A stretch of DNA of 16,618 bases from NCBI GenBank assembly GCA_023301335.1, contig JALZVA010000112.1, positions 1 through 16,618 of the forward strand, in the 5' to 3' direction. Positions 1 to 5,665 of the stretch are shown here, piece by piece. Every line of letters begins with the position of its first letter. The first letter of the stretch is position 1. The stretch comes from Akkermansiaceae bacterium. Lineage in GTDB: Bacteria > Verrucomicrobiota > Verrucomicrobiia > Verrucomicrobiales > Akkermansiaceae. Position numbers and translations under genes: made by a program. The notes below the pieces were generated by a model. It saw nothing but the letters and a program-made list of their open reading frames with translations. It was not told the DNA's origin and ran no database searches.

Positions 1-956
1 GATCCCTGTGTCCACTTCACTACCAGGCCATCTCCCTCAAAGGGTAAACCTTCATCCTCTACAGAGGCATCAATCTCTATGCCCTTATTCGTATAACGAA
101 TTTGCTCATCTTCCACGACAATACTTGGAGCCTGGTTTTCAGGAATGATAATAGGGCTATCGTAATTAGGGTTACTAAACCCATCATTATTTCCTGTTTT
201 CACACTCGCGATGAGAAATACGGCCCTCGGTGAGTCTGTCTGATAATTTAAAATCTGATAGACTCCTCCCTCATTATCACTCACATAAAGGTTTCCCCCT
301 TTATCTGTGTATGCAGCACCGTAGATTCTTCTTCCCGGTGGAAGGTTAGCCACATCTTTACGTGTCACCTGCTGAGTGCTGACATCCCAAAGATAGAGAC
401 TTTGGTTACGACACCCAAAGAAATAGGCTTTTCCCTCTTTTTTCTGGTAAACCAAATCCGCTACTGCACCGGGATCTGGACCCAAAAAAGGCACCATTTC
501 ATACGTGTTAGATGCAACATTAATTTTCATCAATGCCGGGCTCTTCATTTTATCTCCTCGCACCCAGAGGTTCCCCTCATCGTCCATATCTCCTGCGTAT
601 AGGCTCAGAGTGGGTGATTCCGCCCCCACTGCCCTTGGTTTTCCCAAAGATTCAAAACTGTTATCTCCATGAATTCGAATCAGCTGATCCTTAAAAGGGG
701 CAAACCTCCCCCATCCGTATGCATAGCCGTCTAAGACATTATAGCCAGCTGCATTATAGGACTCAATTTTGTTACCAATTTTAGTGTATGCTCCATTCCT
801 AGGGTTCAAGCTATTGAGCTGACCAGAAATCACCTGATAAAATTCAGGGATTGTATCAAACTGAGGAGCCTCTACTGACACCTCTTCTCCTAGTAAGGAA
901 GAAAAACCTAAAATAGATAACACCGTCGTTATACATATTTTCTTATTATTTTTCAT
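1..956 (-). CDS. Secreted beta-propeller protein with Ig/PKD-like domain, 3' end cut by window edge
   Basis: An open frame runs without a stop from ATG at 956 to the window edge, giving about 318 residues of an unfinished protein. It starts with a Sec-type signal peptide: MKNNKK, then a hydrophobic stretch ending near LLGEEV. Residues about 30-270 contain repeated blade-like segments with motifs such as GDMDDEGNLWVRGD, KKEGKAYFFG, YTDKGGNLYVSDNEGG and VYQILNY, typical of secreted beta-propeller proteins (DUF6923-like or SMP-30-like folds). From about residue 280, after a PENQAPSIVVEDEQ linker, the pattern D-x(n)-DEGLPFEGDGL...W resembles Ig/PKD-like domains of large surface proteins. It is probably an exported or cell-surface protein, and its substrate or ligand is unknown. 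No clear Shine-Dalgarno sequence precedes the ATG. The domain assignment is by eye; the coding frame itself is certain. Confidence 0.8.
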   Translation of the reverse strand, partial: MKNNKKICITTVLSILGFSSLLGEEVSVEAPQFDTIPEFYQVISGQLNSLNPRNGAYTKIGNKIESYNAAGYNVLDGYAYGWGRFAPFKDQLIRIHGDNSFESLGKPRAVGAESPTLSLYAGDMDDEGNLWVRGDKMKSPALMKINVASNTYEMVPFLGPDPGAVADLVYQKKEGKAYFFGCRNQSLYLWDVSTQQVTRKDVANLPPGRRIYGAAYTDKGGNLYVSDNEGGVYQILNYQTDSPRAVFLIASVKTGNNDGFSNPNYDSPIIIPENQAPSIVVEDEQIRYTNKGIEIDASVEDEGLPFEGDGLVVKWTQG

Positions 957-1111
957 AGTGCCATAGTTCTCGCAGTTCATATACCGAACTTTAATAAATC
1001 TATAACAACCTTATGTTTAGAGGTTTAATTATTTATACAGCAAATGATAAACAGTAATTATTACAGTTATCTATGTGCAAACAGGCATTATTTACAGCAC
1101 ATATTCTATAC

Positions 1112-1146
1112 AAAAAAATCGTCCATTACCTAAGGCAATGGACGAT
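1112..1146 (-). terminator. Rho-independent terminator of the YHS-domain gene
   Basis: On the minus strand, 24 bases after the stop of the YHS gene, a perfect 10-bp stem (ATCGTCCATT / AATGGACGAT) with a 9-nt loop is followed directly by a run of six T. This is a textbook intrinsic terminator for leftward transcription. Confidence 0.9.
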
Positions 1147-1169
1147 TCATCTAATGAGATATCAAAAGT

Positions 1170-1604
1170 CTACTTTTTCATAGCCATCTCGATTTTTTTC
1201 CATTCTTGATCAGCTTTAGTGATATGTGCTGCTGTACCTTCAGCAAATAGCTTACCAATTTTAGCATTCTTATTTAAATACACTTTACCATCCATAACTT
1301 TGAAAACTGTAGGATCAGATTCGAACTTTTTACCGAGGCTCATTCCATACGCACAAAATCCATCATACTGAGGAAGGAACTTAGCAGGGTTTTCGTCGAA
1401 GAGAGCTTTCGTCTCTGCACTCACAAACTGATAAGTCTTACCTTTTACTTCAGAAGTAATTTCAGGGCTACCTAAGTTAGCTTTTCCTGCAGCAATGTAG
1501 CACACTGGGCAGTAACCACCTAAAGCGGCTTCTGTTTCCTTAGGGGCCGCATGTAAACTTACAGCTAAAGCTGCAAACATCATTATCATTTTAATTAGTT
1601 TCAT
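1170..1604 (-). CDS. Secreted YHS-domain protein
   Basis: This 144-residue protein has a signal peptide (MKLIKMIMMFAALAVSLHA, likely cleaved at an AXA-type site near residue 19). The mature part carries the features of YHS-domain proteins: a CPVC pair at 32-35, G-K-T-Y-x-F-V-S-A-E-T-K near 55-66, F-x-E-N-P-A-K-F-L-P near 69-78, and the block YDGFCAYGMSLGKK followed by DP-x-x-F-x-V-M-DGK-V-YLN (80-111). YHS domains are thought to bind metals, often copper, through cysteines; a periplasmic metal-related role is inferred and not shown. The gene stands alone with its own terminator and about 250 bases of upstream non-coding DNA, so it is probably monocistronic. No good Shine-Dalgarno sequence is visible ahead of the ATG. 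Confidence 0.88.
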   Translation of the reverse strand: MKLIKMIMMFAALAVSLHAAPKETEAALGGYCPVCYIAAGKANLGSPEITSEVKGKTYQFVSAETKALFDENPAKFLPQYDGFCAYGMSLGKKFESDPTVFKVMDGKVYLNKNAKIGKLFAEGTAAHITKADQEWKKIEMAMKK

Positions 1605-1812
1605 AATCTGAATATTTAATTGAGTTTGTGTAGTTCCTATTCGGCAGGTTAGCTTTTCAAGTAGCTACACCATTAAGAGCACTTGCTCCCTATTTTTATT
1701 CCGATAAAATATAAATTATTACCTTATCCTCTCTTGGAGAAATAAATAAGATCTACGATTTATGCTCTGATATTTTCGCTGGCTTCCACATTCTATTCTT
1801 ACTTTTAAGAGA

Positions 1813-1860
1813 GTAAGTACATTAAGAGAAATCTCTCTGTAATAAAGTGAAGGTACTTAC
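1813..1860 (-). repeat. Long hairpin overlapping the rpe stop codon, possible terminator or processing structure
   Basis: GTAAGTAC (1813-1820) and GTACTTAC (1853-1860) are perfect 8-bp complements. The intervening segment contains a second small stem (AGAGA / TCTCT). The structure includes the rpe stop codon and sits at the end of the six-gene run. There is no U-tract on the minus strand, so a classical terminator is not supported; an mRNA 3'-end stabilising or processing hairpin is an alternative. Confidence 0.45.
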
Positions 1861-2525
1861 GCGTTTCTTATCTGCATAACTGCAGCTGCCATATCTGGAG
1901 CTTTGAAAGTGGAGGAGCCCGCTACAAGGACATTTGCTCCCGCAGCAGCGGCTATTTTTGCTGTATCCTCACCAATACCTCCATCCACTTCGATATGGTA
2001 TACGTAGCCTAGTTCCTCTCTCCAAGCTGCGGCTTGCTGCACTTTAGGCATCGTTTCTTCCATAAACGACTGCCCCCCAAACCCTGGCACGACAGTCATG
2101 ACTAAAATTAGGTCTACCAGCTCAAGGAAAGGCTTCACTTCTTCCATCGAGGTTGCAGGGTTCAGTGCGAGCCCTGCTTGGCAGCCGGCTTCTCGGATTT
2201 TTTTTAAGGTCTCTGCCACATCATGCTCGGCCTCTACATGGACGGTAATCATATCTGCCCCTGCCTCTACAAAACTTGGTAAATAATGATCTGGACGGGA
2301 AATCATCAAATGCACATCGAGATAAAAATCATTGGTCTCATGGATTGCATTGATCACCGCTGGGCCAAAGGAAATATTTTCCACAAAGTGTCCATCCATC
2401 ACATCTAAGTGAAGCCAGTCAGCGCCAGCATGAATGGCTCTTGAGGTTTCCTCCTGAATACGTCCAAAATCGGCTGCTAAAAGAGAAGGCGCGATGATTC
2501 TATCTGTGCATGTCCAAGTTTTCAT
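1857..2525 (-). CDS. rpe: Ribulose-phosphate 3-epimerase
   Basis: Rpe interconverts D-ribulose 5-phosphate and D-xylulose 5-phosphate in the cytoplasmic pentose phosphate pathway. The 222-residue length is normal. The TIM-barrel landmarks are all present: S-L-L-A-A-D-F (14-20), LHLDVMDGHFVENISFGP (38-55), VHLMI (71-75), the PGFGGQ phosphate loop (147-152) and IEVDGGI (178-184). The metal ligands H39, D41, H72 and D181 and the second catalytic acid D44 are visible. One position differs from most family members: the loop reads MTVVPGFGG, where the residue before P is usually N or E. It is the last gene of the cdaA-to-rpe run, 52 bases after ubiE. No canonical Shine-Dalgarno sequence is seen close to the ATG. 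Confidence 0.97.
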   Translation of the reverse strand: MKTWTCTDRIIAPSLLAADFGRIQEETSRAIHAGADWLHLDVMDGHFVENISFGPAVINAIHETNDFYLDVHLMISRPDHYLPSFVEAGADMITVHVEAEHDVAETLKKIREAGCQAGLALNPATSMEEVKPFLELVDLILVMTVVPGFGGQSFMEETMPKVQQAAAWREELGYVYHIEVDGGIGEDTAKIAAAAGANVLVAGSSTFKAPDMAAAVMQIRNA

Positions 2526-2577
2526 GGCTTCTACTATGTCCCTCTAAATATTGTTAGAAAAGATAAATTTACGACAG

Positions 2578-3252
2578 CTACGCCTTCACCGCCGTATAGA
2601 TAGAAGCGATGCCTCCGCTCAATGGCTGCACTTGTGCATCCTTATACCCTTGGCTTTCAATAAGCTGACACATCTCTTCACCACTCGGAAACTGATCAAT
2701 CGAACCAGCTAAGTACTCGAAGGCTCCCCGCTCTCCCGTGATCAGACCCGCTATTTTTGGTAAAACCTTGTTTAAATAAAACTCATAAGGCTTAGCCAAA
2801 ACTCCCTTAGGGAGGGAAAAATCAAGAATAAGAAGTCGCCCACCAGGCTTAGTGACCCGACTCATCTCCTTTAATGCATCTGGATAACTAGCCATATTAC
2901 GCAGGCCAAAAGCCACCGTTAAGAGATCACAAAAATCATCTTCAAAAGGCATCTGCATCGCATCTACCACGCGGGTGTCCTTCACTCCACGACGACTAGC
3001 ATGCTCTAACATCTCTGGACAAAAATCTGAGGCAATCAACTCTGCATCAGGGCAGTATTTTTGTACCTCTAACGCCAAATCTCCAGTGCCTGTAGCAACG
3101 TCTAAGATCACGCTAGGCTGCCATTTTTTGACTATTCTACCGACTTTTTTTCGCCAGAGAATATCTGTCCCGCAGCTTAAAACATGGTTGGTTACCACAT
3201 ACTTATCCGCAATTTTTTGGAACGCATTTTTAACGTAAGTAGGATCTTGCAT
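2578..3252 (-). CDS. ubiE: Demethylmenaquinone / ubiquinone C-methyltransferase (UbiE/MenG family)
   Basis: This is a SAM-dependent methyltransferase of the UbiE/COQ5/MenG family, 224 residues. It begins with the family signature F-x-K-I-A-D-K-Y-x-x-x-N-H-V-L-S near 11-26. The SAM-binding motif I DVATGTGDLA lies at 51-60, an acidic strand (ELIASD) follows, and the family block FGLRNM...ALKEMSRVTKPGG and later FEYLAGSI-x-Q-F-P are present. It catalyses the C-methylation late in quinone synthesis. The window has no other quinone gene, so whether the product is menaquinone or ubiquinone cannot be read here; menaquinone is more likely if the host is a verrucomicrobium. It lies 21 bases after the GNAT gene and 52 bases before rpe, consistent with one transcript. 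Confidence 0.94.
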   Translation of the reverse strand: MQDPTYVKNAFQKIADKYVVTNHVLSCGTDILWRKKVGRIVKKWQPSVILDVATGTGDLALEVQKYCPDAELIASDFCPEMLEHASRRGVKDTRVVDAMQMPFEDDFCDLLTVAFGLRNMASYPDALKEMSRVTKPGGRLLILDFSLPKGVLAKPYEFYLNKVLPKIAGLITGERGAFEYLAGSIDQFPSGEEMCQLIESQGYKDAQVQPLSGGIASIYTAVKA

Positions 3253-3273
3253 AATCGTATTTGCTAGTTATCT

Positions 3274-3753
3274 CTAATTCGGGTCTGGAAGAATATCACG
3301 GTAAATTCCAGGATCACTCCCAGGAATTTCGACTGCCCCAATCGCTTTCTCGTAAAATTCCCTTGGGCCCACTCCTCCGATAATCCCATACACATAGCCT
3401 AGCTCTCGTAGAGCATACATAGATTGGTAAAGTAATGCTTTTCCAATCCCTGTGCCTCTAGCCTCCTCACTGACTCCAGTAGGGCCATAAAACGCTTTAG
3501 AGGATGTCTCTATGCAGGCAAAGCCAAGGATTTCTTTATCTTTCGTAGCAATAAAGCAGCTCACAGGCTGACGTGAAAATGCAATCTTCACCTCACTGAC
3601 CCACTTTGGAGAAAAATTCTTCCCAACCCAATCCGCCACGATATGCCGCTCATAAGCACGCGCTCTGCGCAATATGATTCCTTGCTCCTCTACCCTTGCA
3701 TACATCTCTGCCGGGTCTTCTAATTCATATAATCTAACAAGCATGTCTATCAT
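3274..3753 (-). CDS. GNAT-family N-acetyltransferase
   Basis: This 159-residue protein has a GNAT fold. The acetyl-CoA pyrophosphate loop reads GVSEEARGTGIGKALLYQ (motif A, R/Q-x-x-G-x-G/A type), preceded by a strand with FIATKDKEILGFACIE and followed by the helix ending in ELGYVYGII. The C-terminal segment VGPREFYEKAIGAVEIPGSDPG matches the end of motif B, where a Tyr often acts as general acid. The substrate is unknown. A strong Shine-Dalgarno (AAAGGAG, 7 bases before ATG) supports the chosen start. The stop of bioD lies 16 bases upstream, so the two are translationally close. Neighbours give no clear hint of the acceptor molecule. Confidence 0.9.
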   Translation of the reverse strand: MIDMLVRLYELEDPAEMYARVEEQGIILRRARAYERHIVADWVGKNFSPKWVSEVKIAFSRQPVSCFIATKDKEILGFACIETSSKAFYGPTGVSEEARGTGIGKALLYQSMYALRELGYVYGIIGGVGPREFYEKAIGAVEIPGSDPGIYRDILPDPN

Positions 3754-3769
3754 CGCTCTTCTCCTTTCA

Positions 3770-4426
3770 CTATAATCCTAAAATATCTAAAAACGGCCAA
3801 GCCTCTATTTCCTGCTGCCCACGAATCACATCTGTGAGTACCTCTACTCCCATCATATCTTCGATGATTCCTTTATTGGTAATACAAGCCGTATCTTGCT
3901 CTTCAACCAGATTATTAAACACAAGACCCACAGGCTCCACTCCCATCGCACGCATCGATTGGATGGTTAAAATCGTATGATTCAGAGCTCCTAAACGATT
4001 TCCCACTACAAGGATCACTGGTAAGCCTAAATCCTTAGCCATATGCCCCACTGTGTAGTCCATTCCCGCTATTGGGACCATCCATCCACCTGCCCCTTCA
4101 GCGATCACTACAGACGCCTTACTCGCCACTAGATCATACCCTTCTTTCACTTGAGATGGCTCGATAGAAATATTCTCAAACATTGCTGCCACATGAGGCG
4201 CAGCAGGTGTCTTTAACCAAATGGGATTCACCTCATCGATCGTCACTCTCTCCTCAGAGGCTAGGCGTAAATACTCCGCATCATCTCTCTCCCCACAGCA
4301 GATTGGCTTGTAACCCACTGCATCGACCCGCTCTGCACGGAATGCACGAATAAGTAAATCACTGACGTAGGTCTTTCCAGCATCTGTGTCTGTTCCCGTG
4401 ATAAAAAATCCTTTTTTCTCTTCCAT
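3770..4426 (-). CDS. bioD: Dethiobiotin synthetase
   Basis: BioD closes the ureido ring of biotin, converting 7,8-diaminopelargonate, CO2 and ATP to dethiobiotin. The 218-residue protein has the P-loop GTDTDAGKT (11-19), the catalytic GYKP segment with K40, the acidic cluster ERDD at 46-49, the signature EGAGGWMVPI (110-119), and V-V-G-N-R-L-G-A-L-N-H-T near 140-151 followed by the LVFNN nucleotide-binding segment. No bioA, bioF, bioB or birA is in the window, so this is a detached biotin gene sitting in a cdaA-led transcript. A GGGGA element 8 bases before the ATG serves as a ribosome-binding site. It lies 61 bases after the small CdaR-like gene. Confidence 0.96.
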   Translation of the reverse strand: MEEKKGFFITGTDTDAGKTYVSDLLIRAFRAERVDAVGYKPICCGERDDAEYLRLASEERVTIDEVNPIWLKTPAAPHVAAMFENISIEPSQVKEGYDLVASKASVVIAEGAGGWMVPIAGMDYTVGHMAKDLGLPVILVVGNRLGALNHTILTIQSMRAMGVEPVGLVFNNLVEEQDTACITNKGIIEDMMGVEVLTDVIRGQQEIEAWPFLDILGL

Positions 4427-4487
4427 GATAACTTTCCCCTTTGTGCTCAGAGGCGCACGCTAAAAGCCCACCTGTAATTTACAAGTG

Positions 4488-4637
4488 CTACTTTTGCTCA
4501 ACTACCTCTTTCGTCCCTAGGTCCTCACGTGTTTGAGGCTGCGTTTTAGTCTCGTTTTTAATCAGAAACCATATCGCTATCGCTATCACTAGCGACGCCA
4601 TTTTCTCTGGCAGATTGTTCTTCAGTAATTTCCGCAT
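4488..4637 (-). CDS. Minimal CdaR/YbbR-like single-pass membrane protein overlapping cdaA
   Basis: A 49-codon frame starts at ATG 4637 inside the last part of cdaA, shifted one frame, and ends at TAG 4488. The product begins MRKLLKNNLPEKMASL, continues with a hydrophobic VIAIAIWFLI segment (residues 17-26), and ends in a polar tail (KNETKTQ... to EVVEQK). That pattern (basic R-K-L-L-x-N-N, one transmembrane helix with a W-F end) is the usual N-terminus of YbbR/CdaR proteins, which are commonly encoded right after cdaA and modulate the cyclase. Here the YbbR repeat domains are absent. A good Shine-Dalgarno (GAGGA, 8 bases before ATG) lies inside cdaA. The overlap with cdaA is 80 bases. The identity is an inference from motif and position; that it is translated is well supported by RBS, frame and membrane segment. 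Confidence 0.72.
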   Translation of the reverse strand: MRKLLKNNLPEKMASLVIAIAIWFLIKNETKTQPQTREDLGTKEVVEQK

Positions 4638-5397
4638 GATCTTGTTCCTCTGGAATGAATACCATTTCTAGCTTCTCTCGAAGCTCTGTCGTTTTTAAAT
4701 CCTTATAAATTTCTCCATCGATCCCCACTGAGATCGTCCCCGTTTCCTCGCTCACGATCACCGCCACCGCATCTGTGATCTCCGTAAGACCTATCGCAGC
4801 ACGGTGTCTTAAACCTAAAGTTCGATCTTTCAGCTCCTTTGCACTAACAGGAAAGACACAACCCGCCGCCGCCACCTTCCGCCCAGAGATAATCATCCCT
4901 CCATCGTGTAACGCCGTCTTCGGGAAGAAAATCGTCAACGCCAGCTCTTTAGAAAACTCCGCATTAAGCTCAATCCCCGTCTCCCGCTGCTCTTTCAGAC
5001 TGATGCTTCTCTCCATCGCAAACAAAGCACCTATTCGTTTATTAGAAAGCTCTATCACCGCTTCAATAAAGGCCTCCATGAACTCTACGCGTTCATAGCG
5101 ATTAAACATGAAGAACTGCGAGCTACCCAATTTAGCGAGTAAACTACGTATCTCAGGCTGAAACACAACGATTAAAGAGAACGCAATAAACAAGACCGAA
5201 CGCGTCAAAATAAATCCAATAACTGTTAGATCTAACAAGTATGCTACAAGTGTAATAACAATAAGAAGGATGAGCAAAGAAACCAAAATCTGCGCTCCAC
5301 GTGTCGCACGGAATGAGCGGTAAATCTGGTACACACCCACCCACAGGAGAAGTATCTCCACCGCACTACGCCAATGCTCATTAAAAAATTCTAACAC
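4558..5397 (-). CDS. cdaA: Diadenylate cyclase CdaA (DacA), c-di-AMP synthase
   Basis: CdaA makes cyclic di-AMP from two ATP at the membrane. The 279-residue protein has three predicted membrane helices in residues about 12-78 and the linker FQPEIRSLLAKLG (79-91). The DAC domain follows, with LHDGG (163-167), G-R-K-V-A-A-A-G-C-V-F-P-V-S (172-185), the RHRAAIG motif (197-203) and VIVSEETGTISV (213-224). The catalytic Asp165 and RHR are intact, but the usual DGA motif reads DGG. After residue 245 comes an acidic tail rich in E, D and S. Part of that tail is encoded by DNA that also encodes the start of the small CdaR-like protein, which may explain its odd composition. It heads the minus-strand run and faces mnmG across a 268-base gap. 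Confidence 0.95.
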   Translation of the reverse strand: MLEFFNEHWRSAVEILLLWVGVYQIYRSFRATRGAQILVSLLILLIVITLVAYLLDLTVIGFILTRSVLFIAFSLIVVFQPEIRSLLAKLGSSQFFMFNRYERVEFMEAFIEAVIELSNKRIGALFAMERSISLKEQRETGIELNAEFSKELALTIFFPKTALHDGGMIISGRKVAAAGCVFPVSAKELKDRTLGLRHRAAIGLTEITDAVAVIVSEETGTISVGIDGEIYKDLKTTELREKLEMVFIPEEQDHAEITEEQSARENGVASDSDSDMVSD

Positions 5398-5512
5398 TAC
5401 AGTAGATTCAGTCTAACCTTCAACAGGTGATTTGAAAAGACTTAGTTCAGTCCAGCAACTTAAGTATCAAAATAGGACTTTCAGCAGAAAAGTGAGAAGT
5501 GTCTTAAAAGCC

Positions 5513-5539
5513 ATTTATATTTACATTGTAAATATAAAT
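5513..5539. promoter_or_regulatory. Perfect 27-nt A/T-rich palindrome between cdaA and mnmG, operator candidate
   Basis: Two 13-base arms are exact reverse complements around a single central T at 5526, with the core TTTACA-T-TGTAAA. It lies 116 bases upstream of the cdaA start and 126 bases upstream of mnmG. Both genes point away from it, so it is not a terminator. It fits a site for a dimeric regulator; which one is unknown. Confidence 0.55.
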
Positions 5540-5665
5540 ACGTTCCACACCTCACAAATACCACTCCTGAAACTCAGCAAAGCCTTAAGGAATACAAGCT
5601 TAAGGTAATTAAGCCTTGAAACCTCGTTCAGAATAACAAATCCTCCGCTAAAATCTGAGCTATAT

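Noticed and set aside
402..602. Plus-strand 66-codon frame near the left edge
   Set aside because: It is antisense to the continuous minus-strand beta-propeller gene, which has a signal peptide and repeated blade motifs.
974..990. Inverted repeat AGTTC-ATATACC-GAACT upstream of the beta-propeller gene
   Set aside because: Arms of only 5 bp are expected by chance in a window of this size.
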